Translations under genes and position numbers: made by a program
NCBI GenBank assembly: GCA_943330755.2
Contig: CALQIY020000002.1
Coordinates: 1-54,217 of the forward strand
Source: Opitutus sp. GAS368
GTDB lineage: Bacteria; Verrucomicrobiota; Verrucomicrobiia; Opitutales; UBA953
Direction of reading: 5' to 3'
DNA length: 54,217 bases
Notes under the pieces: model-generated
The model's database searches: none
What the model saw: the letters and a program-made list of their open reading frames with translations, nothing else
Told to the model about the DNA's origin: nothing
In this document: in pieces, positions 15,800-26,084 of the stretch
Numbering within the stretch: position 1 is the stretch's first letter
Layout: each line of letters opens with the position of its first letter

Positions 15800-17557
15800 A
15801 TGGATCGCAAGAATCTCTTTCTAGGTCTCGGCTGCGTCTCGCTGGCCCTGTTCCTCTACGTCTTAAACGCCCCGAAGCCGGCTCCGGTCGTCCCGGGTGC
15901 CCCTAAGGTCGTCGAAACCGCCGCCGCCGGTAAGGTCGCTCCGGTGGTCGCTCCGGTTGCCCCAGCCCCTGGCGCCGTCGGCGCCATCAATCCTGCCGAC
16001 GCTAAACGCGTCACGCTCGAAAACGGCTACGTCAAGGTCACCTTCACTTCCCGTGGGGGCGCCATCGAGAAGGTCGAGCTCCTCAAGCAGTTCGCCGATA
16101 CCGAGCGCAAGGCCAAGGTCGTCTTCAACGACAACAACCAGGACTCCGCCCTGGCTCTGGGGGTGCGCAATGCGCTGACGAATAAGGTCGAGCCGGTCTA
16201 CTCCGAGTTTGTCGCGAACGTCGATGAGAAGGCCCGCGCGGTCACCTTCACGGGCAAGCTGCCGGACGGCACCCGCGTGGTCCGCCGGTTCGCCCTTAAC
16301 CTTGGCGAAAAGGAGGGCGAAGAGCCCTACGCGGTTCGCTTCAGCACCCAGGTCGTCCCCTCCGCGGCCGGCGTCGCGGCTACGCGCGTCTGGCTGTCCA
16401 CGGGTTGCTGGAACTTGACCGCCGGTGACACCATCAACCAGTACATCTCGGTCTTGGCCCATGATGGCGATGACCTGACCCGCGTCGGCACCGAGGTCTT
16501 CAAGGACTCGAGCGGCTTCTTCGGTCTGGGGTCGCATAAGGCCGTCGCCGAGCAACCGGCCGCGGCGGTCGGCAAGCCCTACCAGTGGGTCTCGTCGGGC
16601 AATCAATTCTTTGCTTCCATCGTCCATGTCGACGCCGCCAGCCGTGGCACCCGTTCCGAGCTCCTCGCCCGGCCGGTCGATTTCACCAAGGATGCCCATG
16701 GGATCCAAGCCTTTGCCTATTGGGAAAGCCCCGTGGCCGGCGATGCCTCCATCACGACGGAGGGCAACTTCTTCGTTGGGCCGAAGGAGTACGCCCGCGT
16801 CTCGGCCTTGGCGGACGGTCAGGTCGCCGTGCTGCAGTTCTCGAAGATCCTCGGGTTCATTTCCTTCGGCGCCATCTGCAAGCTCCTCTTGGCCTGCCTC
16901 GGCGGGGTGCACGCCTTGCTGACCTGGACGGGCGGTTGGTCGTGGGGTTGGGCCATCGTCATCCTGACGGTCCTCATCAAAATCATCACCTGGCCGCTCA
17001 CCGCCGCGCAGCAGCGCAGCGCCCTGAAGATGCAGCAGTTCGCCGGCCCGATGAAGGAGCTGCGCGAGAAGTACAAGGACAACTCCGAGAAGCTGAACAA
17101 GGAGATGATGAAGCTCTACCAGGAGCATAAGATCAATCCCTTCGCCGGTTGCTTGCCGATCCTGATCCAGATCCCCGTCTTCTTCGGTCTCTACACCGCA
17201 TTCCAGACCACGGTGGAGCTCCGCCTGGAATCCTTCCTTTGGATCCATGATTTGGCCGCGCCGGACACGGTCTTCCACATCGGCAGCTTCGGCGTGAACA
17301 TCCTCCCGATCCTCATGGGCATCACCATGTGGATCTCGATGAAGATGACCCCGAATCCCTCGGCGGACGACACCCAGAAGATCATCATGTACACGATGGC
17401 CTTGGTCTTCCCGGTCATCTGTTACTCGCTCCCGGCCGCCTTACCGCTGTATATGACGGTGCAGAACCTGTTGACCATCCTGCAGGCCAAGATGACCCCG
17501 AATCCCACGGCGGAAGTGGTCGTCGTCGAGCCCCGCACGAAGAAGGCTAAAGGCTGA
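15800..17557 (+). CDS. yidC: Membrane protein insertase YidC
   Basis: Inserts and folds inner-membrane proteins alone or with SecYEG. From ATG 15800 the protein is 585 residues, the length of Gram-negative YidC. It has an N-terminal transmembrane helix (MDRKNLFLGLGCVSLALFLYVL), an alanine/proline-rich linker, a large periplasmic beta domain (about 60-330), and the five-helix 60KD_IMP core (about 365-570). Landmarks are WPLTAAQQRSALKMQQFAGPMKELREKYKD and NPFAGCLPILIQIPVFFGLY. The reading frame is open 51 bp further upstream, but homology and the TTTCC-ATG context favour 15800. YebC follows after 21 bp. Confidence 0.95.
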   Translation: MDRKNLFLGLGCVSLALFLYVLNAPKPAPVVPGAPKVVETAAAGKVAPVVAPVAPAPGAVGAINPADAKRVTLENGYVKVTFTSRGGAIEKVELLKQFADTERKAKVVFNDNNQDSALALGVRNALTNKVEPVYSEFVANVDEKARAVTFTGKLPDGTRVVRRFALNLGEKEGEEPYAVRFSTQVVPSAAGVAATRVWLSTGCWNLTAGDTINQYISVLAHDGDDLTRVGTEVFKDSSGFFGLGSHKAVAEQPAAAVGKPYQWVSSGNQFFASIVHVDAASRGTRSELLARPVDFTKDAHGIQAFAYWESPVAGDASITTEGNFFVGPKEYARVSALADGQVAVLQFSKILGFISFGAICKLLLACLGGVHALLTWTGGWSWGWAIVILTVLIKIITWPLTAAQQRSALKMQQFAGPMKELREKYKDNSEKLNKEMMKLYQEHKINPFAGCLPILIQIPVFFGLYTAFQTTVELRLESFLWIHDLAAPDTVFHIGSFGVNILPILMGITMWISMKMTPNPSADDTQKIIMYTMALVFPVICYSLPAALPLYMTVQNLLTILQAKMTPNPTAEVVVVEPRTKKAKG

Positions 17558-17578
17558 TTTTTCCACCCCCATACTCCC

Positions 17579-18319
17579 ATGTCAGGTCATAGCAAATGGC
17601 ACACGACCAAGCGGCATAAGGCCGTCATCGACGCTAAGCGCGGCAAGATCTTCTCCGTGCTGGCGAAGGAAATCACCCTCGCCGCGCGCGCCGGCGGCGG
17701 CAGCCCGGAGAGCAATGCCCGTCTCCGCACCTTGATGGATAAGGCCCGCGCGGCGAACATGCCGTCGGATAACATCAAGCGGGCGGTCCAGAAGGGCACC
17801 GGCGAAATCCCCGGCGTCACCTACGAAGAGATCACCTATGAAGGCTACGCCCCCGGGGGCGTCGGCATCATCGTGGAAGTCACGACCGACAACAAGAACC
17901 GCGCCGCGGCCGAAGTCCGCCAAGCGTTCAACGACAACGGTGGCAACATGGCCCAGACCGGCGCCGTCTCCCATAGCTTCCAGCGCAAGGGCCAGATCCT
18001 GATCGGGGCCTCGCAAATCTCCGAAGACCAGCTGATGGAGCTCGCCCTCGAAGCCGGGGCCGACGACATCATCAACAACGGCGATCACTTCGAAGTCCTC
18101 TGCGCCATCGCTTCATACGATTCCGTCGCCAAGGCCTTGCAGGAGAAAGCGCTGAAGCCGGAATCCAGCGAAATTGCCTACGTCACGAGCATCCCCGTGC
18201 CCGTGAGCGATGCCGCGATCGCCAAGCAGGTCCTGGAACTCATCGATGCCTTGGAGGCCTTGGACGACGTCAAGGCCGTCCACGGCAATCAGGAGATCGA
18301 CGAGAAGTTGCTCGGGTAG
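17579..18319 (+). CDS. YebC/PmpR-family protein
   Basis: The 246-residue protein begins MSGHSKWHTTKRHKAVIDAKRGK, the family hallmark, and continues with LAARAGGGSPESNARLRTLMDKARAANMPSDNIKRAV and YEGYAPGGVGIIVE. YebC-type proteins were annotated as transcriptional regulators; later work assigns a role in relieving ribosome stalling at proline stretches (family knowledge). Length is exactly typical. The start context is TACTCCC-ATG. It lies 21 bp after yidC and is followed by a strong terminator, so it closes this transcript. Confidence 0.93.
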   Translation: MSGHSKWHTTKRHKAVIDAKRGKIFSVLAKEITLAARAGGGSPESNARLRTLMDKARAANMPSDNIKRAVQKGTGEIPGVTYEEITYEGYAPGGVGIIVEVTTDNKNRAAAEVRQAFNDNGGNMAQTGAVSHSFQRKGQILIGASQISEDQLMELALEAGADDIINNGDHFEVLCAIASYDSVAKALQEKALKPESSEIAYVTSIPVPVSDAAIAKQVLELIDALEALDDVKAVHGNQEIDEKLLG

Positions 18320-18350
18320 GCCGATTTCCGGCTTCCCAGAGCGATGCCTT

Positions 18351-18384
18351 GAGGCCACCCTGTCGGGGTGGCCTCTTCTTCTTC
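18351..18384 (+). terminator. Terminator after yebC
   Basis: GAGGCCACCC (18351-18360) pairs with GGGTGGCCTC (18366-18375), loop TGTCG, followed by TTCTTCTTC. The start chosen for the next gene lies within the 3' arm. Confidence 0.75.
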
Positions 18385-18859
18385 GTCCCGTTCTGGTCCA
18401 CCGACTGTCCGGACTGCGGCCCGTGCGGTGATCATCCGCGCCGAAGCGTTGCTGGTCGTGCGGGTGCGGACGGATGAAGGTGAGTTCCTGGTGCTGCCGG
18501 GGGGCGGTCAGGAACATGGCGAAACCTTGACCGGGACCGTCCGGCGGGAGGTCTTCGAGGAACTGGGTCTGAAGGTGGAGCCACGCGGCTTGGTTTACCT
18601 TCGGGAGTATGTCGGCAAGAATCACGGGATGCACCGGATTCACGGCCGTTTTCACCAGGTCGAGGCGGTCTTCCATTGCACCTGCGACGATTTTTCGCCG
18701 ATTGGCGGCGGGCGCACCACCGATCGCCGGCAAATTGGCTTCGAGTGGATTCCCTTGGAAAAACTGGCCGATTACCCCCTTTCCCCGCAGGGATTGGGGG
18801 CGATTATCAAGCAGTCCCTCCAGGACGGCTCCGCCCGCTATCTGGGGGATGTGCACTGA
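18368..18859 (+). CDS. Nudix hydrolase
   Basis: Nudix enzymes cleave a nucleoside diphosphate linked to another moiety. The box GX5EX7REUXEEXGU is complete: GGQEHGE at residues 46-52, then REVFEELGL at 60-68. The protein has 163 residues from the GTG at 18368, but that codon lies inside the terminator hairpin of yebC. An internal GTG at 18428 (VIIRAEALLV) would remove 20 serine/proline-rich residues and is perhaps the true start. The substrate (for example a nucleotide sugar, ADP-ribose or oxidised nucleotide) is not readable. The stop is 49 bp from tRNA-Val. Confidence 0.85.
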   Translation: MASSSSSRSGPPTVRTAARAVIIRAEALLVVRVRTDEGEFLVLPGGGQEHGETLTGTVRREVFEELGLKVEPRGLVYLREYVGKNHGMHRIHGRFHQVEAVFHCTCDDFSPIGGGRTTDRRQIGFEWIPLEKLADYPLSPQGLGAIIKQSLQDGSARYLGDVH

Positions 18860-18908
18860 AGGCTTGCCAGCCGCCATTCCGTTCCCTTTGTTCAACTTCC
18901 GCTTTTTT

Positions 18909-18985
18909 GGGGGTATAGCTCAGTTGGTTAGAGCGCCTGCATGACACGCAGGAGGTCGAAGATTCGAGTTCTTCTACTCCCACCA
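18909..18985 (+). tRNA. tRNA-Val (GAC)
   Basis: Acceptor GGGGGTA pairs with TACTCCC (one G-T), D-stem GCTC/GAGC, anticodon stem CCTGC/GCAGG with loop ATGACAC (anticodon GAC), T-arm GAAGA-TTCGAGT-TCTTC. Discriminator A and encoded CCA (18983-18985). Confidence 0.96.
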
Positions 18986-18993
18986 CTTTAAAG

Positions 18994-20442
<1,449 letters not shown>

Positions 20443-20465
20443 CCCTTCGCGCCTGCGTTCACTTC

Positions 20466-20494
20466 AAGGGCCGCCCGGATGGGCGGCCCTTTTT
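20466..20494 (+). terminator. Terminator of eno
   Basis: AAGGGCCGCCC (20466-20476) and GGGCGGCCCTT (20481-20491) form a perfect 11-bp stem with loop GGAT, ending in a run of five T. Confidence 0.92.
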
Positions 20495-20585
20495 GTTGGC
20501 TTGGTTCGTGGAACCCCGCGCGCCCGTGGCGCGGGGCTGGCAGGCAAGGGCTTGCCGTTCGTCGGCTGGGCGCTAGCGTGGCGGG

Positions 20586-21509
20586 GTGCTTCGCCCCTTT
20601 GCACTTTGTTTCTTCGCCCTCGTGGCCGTGGCCGCCGAGCCAGCGGCCGAACGGCTGTTCGTCTTGGGCGATTGGGGTTGGGCCGATCCGGAGCTGGAGC
20701 GGCAGTACCCGCTCGTCCGTCAAAACGCCGACCTGCAGCGGGCGGTCGCCAAGGCGATGGCCGCCCAGGCGGCGCAGGAGCCGATTTCGGCGGTCCTGAC
20801 CACGGGCGACAACTTCTATCCCAGCGGGGTGAAGTCGGCCACCGACCCGCGCTGGTCCACCTCCTTCGAACAGGTCTACGCCGCCCCCGCGCTGCAGGTG
20901 CCCTGGATCGCTTCGCTCGGCAACCACGACCACGACCATGAGAACTCGGCGCAGGCCGAAATCGATTACGCGGCAAAATCCAAAGGTCGCTGGATCATGC
21001 CGGCCCGCTACTACGCGCACCATCTCCCCGCCCAGGATATCCGCGTGATCGTGCTCGACGCTTGCTCCCTGAGCCCGCTCTGGAATCGACGGTATTTCAG
21101 CGCCGAGGCCGAGCGCGCCACCGCGGCCCAATGGGCGTGGGCGGAAGCCGAACTGGCTAAGCCCGCCCGTTGGAAGGTCGTCGTGGGCCATCTGCCGATC
21201 CGCAGCCAAGGCGTCCATTCCACCGAGCCCGAATACATCCGCCGGCTGACCCCCTTGCTCGAGCAGCACCGCGTCCAGCTTTACCTGAACGGGCATAACC
21301 ACCACGCCGAACTCGTGAAGGCGAAGGGCGTGGCTTACGTCACCTGCGGCAATGGCTCCGACCTCTATCCGACCGGGTCCGGCCAAGGGTCCGAGTTCAT
21401 CGGCGCCTATCCCGGCTTCACGGCCTTGGACTTCGGGCGCGAGGAGTTGGTCATCCGCTTCTTTGACGCCGAGGGGAAGGTGCGGCACCGGTCGGTCCAG
21501 CCCCGCTGA
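20586..21509 (+). CDS. Secreted metallophosphoesterase, purple-acid-phosphatase type
   Basis: This 307-residue protein has a short signal peptide (MLRPFALCFFALVAVAA) from a GTG start. The calcineurin-like metal site is complete: GDWGW, GDNFYPSGV, GNHDHDH, VVVGHLPIRS and NGHNHH. The order and spacing match tartrate-resistant/purple acid phosphatases, which hydrolyse phosphomonoesters. Mature location is the periplasm. It lies 44 bp upstream of the AGE epimerase on the same strand, so it may share the transcript; a direct metabolic link to sialic acid is not obvious. Confidence 0.83.
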   Translation: MLRPFALCFFALVAVAAEPAAERLFVLGDWGWADPELERQYPLVRQNADLQRAVAKAMAAQAAQEPISAVLTTGDNFYPSGVKSATDPRWSTSFEQVYAAPALQVPWIASLGNHDHDHENSAQAEIDYAAKSKGRWIMPARYYAHHLPAQDIRVIVLDACSLSPLWNRRYFSAEAERATAAQWAWAEAELAKPARWKVVVGHLPIRSQGVHSTEPEYIRRLTPLLEQHRVQLYLNGHNHHAELVKAKGVAYVTCGNGSDLYPTGSGQGSEFIGAYPGFTALDFGREELVIRFFDAEGKVRHRSVQPR

Positions 21510-21553
21510 GGGCCCTGCGTTGACCTGCCCGCAATTGCGGCTAAACCCAACGC

Positions 21554-22750
21554 GTGACTCCTTACCTGCAGCAGCGTCGCCCGGAACTCCTGAAGGCCTA
21601 TCGCGATGGGCTCCTGCAGGATGTCATCCCTTTCTGGCTGAAGCACGGCTTGGACCGCGTCAACGGCGGCATCTACACCGCGCTTGGTCGTCATGGCGAA
21701 CTGCTCGATTCGGATAAGTCCGTTTGGTTCCAGGGGCGCGCGGCTTGGACGTTTGCGAACCTCTACAACACCGTGGAGCCCCGGCCCGAATGGCTGGAGG
21801 CCGCCTTATCCTGCGGCAATTTCCTGCACGAGCGCTGCCCTGACCTGACCGGCAAGCTGCATTTCACCGTGACCGCCGAGGGCGACCCCCTGCGCATGCG
21901 CCGCTACGTCTTCAGCGAATGCTTCGCGGCCATCGCCTACGCGGCGCTTTTCCATGCCACCGGCCAAGCCCAGTGGAAGGAGCGGTCCATCGCGGCCTTT
22001 GACCTCTTCCTTAAGTTCAACCGCGAGCCGGGCCATATCGCCCCCAAGACCTCGCCGGAAACGCGTCCGATGAAGGGCCTCTCGCCGCTGATGATGACGT
22101 TGGTGACGGCCCAGGACATGCGCGCCGACCTCGGCGATGTTTGCGTGCGCGGCAAGACACTGACGCAGTGGGCGGCTGAGGCGATCGCCGAGATCCGCGC
22201 GGATTTCGTGAAGCCGGAGCTGAAGGCGGTCATGGAAGTCGTGGGACCCAATGGTGAAATCTATGATCACTTCGACGGTCGGCTCCTCAATCCCGGCCAT
22301 TCGATCGAAGCGGCTTGGTTTATCCTTCGCGAGGCCCGCCACCTCGGCGATGCGTCCATGCAGCGGCTCGGCCTCGACATGCTCGACTGGATGTGGGCCC
22401 GCGGCTGGGATCGCGAGCACGGCGGCATTCTTTACTTCGTGGACCTCTACGGGAAGCCGATCCAGGAATATTGGCACTTCATGAAGTTCTGGTGGCCACA
22501 CAACGAAGCGATCATCGCGACGCTCATGGCCCACGTGATGACCGGCGACCCCAAGTATGCCGAGATGCACCGCCAGGTGCATGATTGGTCCTATGCGCAT
22601 TTCCCCGACCCCGTGGGCGGTGAATGGTACGGCTACCTCGACCGCTCCGGCCGTCCGACGACCGAGCTTAAGGGGAACATGTGGAAGGGCCCTTTCCATA
22701 TGCCGCGCCAGAAGCTGGTGTGCTGGCAGCTCCTGGAGGGCTTGAGCTGA
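21554..22750 (+). CDS. AGE-family N-acylglucosamine 2-epimerase (renin-binding-protein-like)
   Basis: Probably converts N-acetylmannosamine to N-acetylglucosamine, the step after sialic acid lyase in the Bacteroides-type pathway (lyase plus AGE epimerase, without NanK/NanE). The 398-residue protein is of family length. It has the alpha/alpha-barrel wording and the conserved active-site histidines in NPGHSIEAAWF and WWPHNEAI, with RGWDREHGG nearby. Cellobiose 2-epimerase is the main alternative, but the adjoining sialidase and lyase operon favours the ManNAc role. It starts at GTG 21554 and is 4 bp upstream of the next gene. It is on the opposite strand to the main nan operon. Confidence 0.82.
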   Translation: MTPYLQQRRPELLKAYRDGLLQDVIPFWLKHGLDRVNGGIYTALGRHGELLDSDKSVWFQGRAAWTFANLYNTVEPRPEWLEAALSCGNFLHERCPDLTGKLHFTVTAEGDPLRMRRYVFSECFAAIAYAALFHATGQAQWKERSIAAFDLFLKFNREPGHIAPKTSPETRPMKGLSPLMMTLVTAQDMRADLGDVCVRGKTLTQWAAEAIAEIRADFVKPELKAVMEVVGPNGEIYDHFDGRLLNPGHSIEAAWFILREARHLGDASMQRLGLDMLDWMWARGWDREHGGILYFVDLYGKPIQEYWHFMKFWWPHNEAIIATLMAHVMTGDPKYAEMHRQVHDWSYAHFPDPVGGEWYGYLDRSGRPTTELKGNMWKGPFHMPRQKLVCWQLLEGLS

Positions 22751-22754
22751 ACCC

Positions 22755-23471
22755 ATGCTCGGCCGATCGCTATCGACGCCCGACGACGGGCACCTCCCCT
22801 GCGTCGAGTGCGACCGGGGGATTCCGCGCACGCGCTTCGTGGACGGTAAGGTCACTTGTCCTTGGTGCCAGACGTTGCAGGACGACGCCGGTGGGCAGGT
22901 GGTCGTGAGTCCTTTGCCGGTCGGGGCCACGCACCCGAAGGTCACCCAGCGCATGGAAGGGGCCGAACAGGTCTACGTCACGCGACAGGGTTCGTGGTTC
23001 GGTTGGTTCTGGCTGGCCTTCACGACGCTGCATTGCGGGTTCATGTTCTACGGCCTCGCCCAAGGTACGGTCCGGGTGAACGGTCAGGTCGTCACCCACC
23101 CGAGTGTCTGGCACTTCCTCGGGCTCGCGGCGTTCTACTCGATTTTCTTCGCCGTCGGCTTCGCCTTCACCCTTAGCCGCTACACCGTTCGGTTGTCCGA
23201 CAACCTGGCGATCGTGCGCTACCGCCTCTTCCCGTTCGTCGGTTGGACTTGGCGCCTGGCGGTCGGCGAGACCATCCGCGTCGCGTTGGCCTACCGCGGC
23301 GCCCGCGAGAACAACAACGCGGTGAATGCCGTCGTGCTGGTGTCCGACGGTCAGGAGATCAGTTTCGGCTCCTTCTTGGCCAAGGACGTGAAGGCGTACC
23401 TCGCGTCGGCGATCGACGCTTTCTATAACGGCGCCGCAGGTGAGTCGGCGGACTTCATTCCGAGACCCTGA
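22755..23471 (+). CDS. Zinc-ribbon membrane protein of unknown function
   Basis: The 238-residue protein has an N-terminal treble of cysteines: CVEC (residues 16-19) and CPWC (35-38), a zinc ribbon. Two transmembrane helices follow (about 84-102 and 120-142), joined by a short loop. The last 90 residues are soluble and read like a PH-like domain (TVRLSDNLAIVRYRLFPFVGWTWRLAVGETIRVALAYRG). I do not know the family. It starts 4 bp after the AGE epimerase and probably shares its mRNA, though the link in function may be chance. Its 3' end overlaps the convergent esterase gene by 17 bp. Confidence 0.7.
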   Translation: MLGRSLSTPDDGHLPCVECDRGIPRTRFVDGKVTCPWCQTLQDDAGGQVVVSPLPVGATHPKVTQRMEGAEQVYVTRQGSWFGWFWLAFTTLHCGFMFYGLAQGTVRVNGQVVTHPSVWHFLGLAAFYSIFFAVGFAFTLSRYTVRLSDNLAIVRYRLFPFVGWTWRLAVGETIRVALAYRGARENNNAVNAVVLVSDGQEISFGSFLAKDVKAYLASAIDAFYNGAAGESADFIPRP

Positions 23472-24972
23472 GCACGAACGGTCCGGCGGGAAGGCCGGCG
23501 GCATTGCGGAGGGCCGCGGCCGCGTTCATGTGCCAAGCGTAGCGGACCTCCGCGACCGGCCCTTCGGCCGCGATGATCAGCGCGTCGCCTTCCACCCGCA
23601 CCCCGCGGGAGGGTGCGAACTCGGTCCGGCCCGTCAGGCGGGCTTCGACCAGCGGTGGCGTCGGGCCCGCCAGCGTCAGACCTTCGGCTGAGCGGAAACG
23701 GACGCGAACGGTTTTCCCCGCTTGCCGGGCGTCGAGCGCCACGGGACCTTCGGCGGTGAGGTCCTTGCGGCCATAGAGGTCGCGAAGCGCCAGCGCGGCC
23801 AAGCGTTCACCCACGGCGCGTTTATTGCGTGGGTGGACATCCTTGGGCGTGCCGACGTCGAGCGCGACGGCCATGCCGCTATTGGTAATCTCTGTCGTCA
23901 GTTGACGTTGGACCTCGCGGAACTCCGGCCAGAATTGGCGAGCGGGTTCATGGATGGCGGGTAACTGGACCCAATAGAAGGGGAGGTTGGGTTGCTGCCA
24001 ACGCTTGCGCCAGTCGGCCACGAGGAGTTGCATCAAGGCGCCGTATTCGCCGATGTCCGCCTGACGGATCGCGTTGCTTTCACCCTGATACCAGAGAACG
24101 CCTTTGATCGCGAAGTCGGTGGCTTGGGCGGGTCCCGCGGCCCAGGCGAAGCCGGGTTTGAAGCCGTGGTTGGGACCGCCATCGTCGCCGGGCGCTTCCT
24201 GGGCGGCGCCGATCTGCTGCCGCCCGCGGAGGCGGACGAAACTGCCTTCGAGGCTTTCGTTCTCCAGCCAGTTGCCGGCGATTTTCTTTCGGAAGGCCGC
24301 ATCGCCCGCCAAGGCTTCGCGGCTGATGAAGGCTTCGATGGGGGCGCCCCCCACTGCATAATTGACGATCCCCACGGGCACGCCCGCTTCCGCTGCGACG
24401 CGCTTGGCGAAGTAGTAACCGACCGCGCTCAGCGGGGCGGCGCTCTTCGGGGTACAGGTTTCCCAGCGGCCGGAGTAGAAGTGGGCGACCGTCATTTGAG
24501 CGACGGTCGCCGCATCCAGCGGTGCCGCGTAGCGGTACTGTCCGGCGAAGCTATGGTTGCGTAACCTGACCAAGGCCAGGTTGGCCTGGGGGAGTTCCGC
24601 TTTGGCGTCAGCATCACGACTCAACGGGAACTCCATGTTGGATTGTCCCGCGCAAACCCAGATATCCCCGACGAGCACGTTGCCGATGGTCACGGTCTGT
24701 CCGCGCTCCTCGACGGCGAGGGTGGTGGGTTGGACGTTGGCGCCACGCGGCGGGAGGACCACGGACCACCGCCCGGACGGCGTCACCGCCACGGTGGAGG
24801 TTTCCGCGCCGAGATGGACCGCGATCTTACCGCCGGGTGTGGCCGTGCCCGTGATGCGGATGGGCTGGTCGCGCTGCAGGACCATGCCATCGCCGAACCA
24901 AGGGTGCAGTTCAGCCGCGGCCGCGAGGCTGGCCCAAAGGCATAGCCCTAGGCTCAGCGTCGAATGGTTCAC
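23455..24972 (-). CDS. Sialate O-acetylesterase
   Basis: Removes O-acetyl groups from sialic acids so that sialidase or lyase can act on them. The 505-residue protein has a signal peptide, an N-terminal beta domain (about 25-100), and the SGNH-type esterase core. GQSNM (residues 109-113) holds the nucleophile serine S111, VLWYQGESNA follows, and DVGTPKDVHPRNKRAVG holds the catalytic Asp/His. A second beta domain closes the C-terminus. It starts at GTG 24972, overlapping the sialidase stop by three bases, so translation is coupled. It is the last gene of the minus-strand nan operon. Confidence 0.88.
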   Translation of the reverse strand: MNHSTLSLGLCLWASLAAAAELHPWFGDGMVLQRDQPIRITGTATPGGKIAVHLGAETSTVAVTPSGRWSVVLPPRGANVQPTTLAVEERGQTVTIGNVLVGDIWVCAGQSNMEFPLSRDADAKAELPQANLALVRLRNHSFAGQYRYAAPLDAATVAQMTVAHFYSGRWETCTPKSAAPLSAVGYYFAKRVAAEAGVPVGIVNYAVGGAPIEAFISREALAGDAAFRKKIAGNWLENESLEGSFVRLRGRQQIGAAQEAPGDDGGPNHGFKPGFAWAAGPAQATDFAIKGVLWYQGESNAIRQADIGEYGALMQLLVADWRKRWQQPNLPFYWVQLPAIHEPARQFWPEFREVQRQLTTEITNSGMAVALDVGTPKDVHPRNKRAVGERLAALALRDLYGRKDLTAEGPVALDARQAGKTVRVRFRSAEGLTLAGPTPPLVEARLTGRTEFAPSRGVRVEGDALIIAAEGPVAEVRYAWHMNAAAALRNAAGLPAGPFVLRVSE

Positions 24973-26084
24973 TTGCCCTCCAGGTTGGTGCCCGAGATGG
25001 CGCGATAGAGGACGATCGTATTGCTGGCGGGCTCGTAGAGCACGCCGATGTCCTTGCCGACCTGCGCCATGGAACTGTACGCGAAGGGCCCGGGGAAGAG
25101 CAGGGTCGATTCAGCCCAAGACTTGCCGCCATCCATGGAGCGACGGAGCGTGCCGTTCGCGCGGCCTTTGCCGACTGGGTTCAGGAAGAAGATGGCCGTC
25201 TGGCCGCTGGTCGGGGCGGAGAGCAGGGAGCCTTGGCACACCGGCTCGGGTAGGGTGGCGTCTTCCGTGGCCTTGGCCCACGTCGCACCGCCATCCTGGG
25301 ACCAGGATACCTTGCGCAAGGGTGCGCCCGAGCGCCAGCGACGCGAATTCAGGTAGAGCGAACCATCCGCGGTCTCGGCGACCTGCACCTCGTTGAGTTG
25401 CATGCCTTCCTGCGGCACTTCAGCGCTGCGTTGCCAGGTCTTGCCCGCGTCATCGCTGAAGGCGACCCAGTTCACGAAATTCCGCTGCGCGTCTTGGGAG
25501 TTGAACGGCATCACCAAGCGACCGGCGAATTTGCCTTTATGCAATTGGATGCCGATGCCGGGGCCGGAAGCACACGTGGCGGCGTTGGCGGGTTTCAATT
25601 CATTGCTCACGTCGACGGGCCGGGACCACGTCGCGCCGTCGTCGTCCGACGTCACGAACTTCAGGCGGTTGCCCTTAGGGTCTTTCGGGCCGACCGGGAG
25701 GCCGCCGAACTCCTTGCCGCCGGCCGGGAAGGTTTGGAAGAAGAGGAAGACGCGGCCGCTCTTGGCGTCCTGGACGAGGCAGGGGTTGTTGCAGCTGTCA
25801 TCGCCCTGTTCATAGGCGATGGTCGGCTTGGACCAGGTCTTGCCTTGGTCCTTGGAGAGCGCGACGAGCAGGTCGTTGCCCGCTTGATCGGTGGCCTTAT
25901 CGCGGCCTTCGGCGATGGCGATGAGCGTCCCTTTGCCCGTCATCAGCAGCGCGGGGATCCGGACGGAGGCGTGCGGGATGTTCTTCTTCGCCTCAAAAAC
26001 CGCCACCGCGGGGGTTTCGGAGGGCTTGGGCGCTGCGGTGAGGCAGGCCGGGAGGAGGAGGCAGAGCGCGATTAGTCTTTCCAT
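24969..26084 (-). CDS. Sialidase (GH33-type exo-alpha-sialidase)
   Basis: Releases terminal sialic acid from glycoconjugates. From ATG 26084 the protein has 371 residues with a signal peptide (MERLIALCLLLPACLTAA). The RIP motif is VRIPAL (R42). Five Asp-boxes of the S/T-x-D-x-G-x-T-W type are visible: SKDQGKTW, SDDDGATW, SDDAGKTW, SQDGGATW and SMDGGKSW. The six-blade propeller is near-complete, and acidic and tyrosine active-site candidates (ELVAL..., FAYSS) are present. The open frame extends upstream inside the lyase gene, which I reject. It overlaps the lyase by 13 bp and couples to the O-acetylesterase. Confidence 0.88.
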   Translation of the reverse strand: MERLIALCLLLPACLTAAPKPSETPAVAVFEAKKNIPHASVRIPALLMTGKGTLIAIAEGRDKATDQAGNDLLVALSKDQGKTWSKPTIAYEQGDDSCNNPCLVQDAKSGRVFLFFQTFPAGGKEFGGLPVGPKDPKGNRLKFVTSDDDGATWSRPVDVSNELKPANAATCASGPGIGIQLHKGKFAGRLVMPFNSQDAQRNFVNWVAFSDDAGKTWQRSAEVPQEGMQLNEVQVAETADGSLYLNSRRWRSGAPLRKVSWSQDGGATWAKATEDATLPEPVCQGSLLSAPTSGQTAIFFLNPVGKGRANGTLRRSMDGGKSWAESTLLFPGPFAYSSMAQVGKDIGVLYEPASNTIVLYRAISGTNLEGK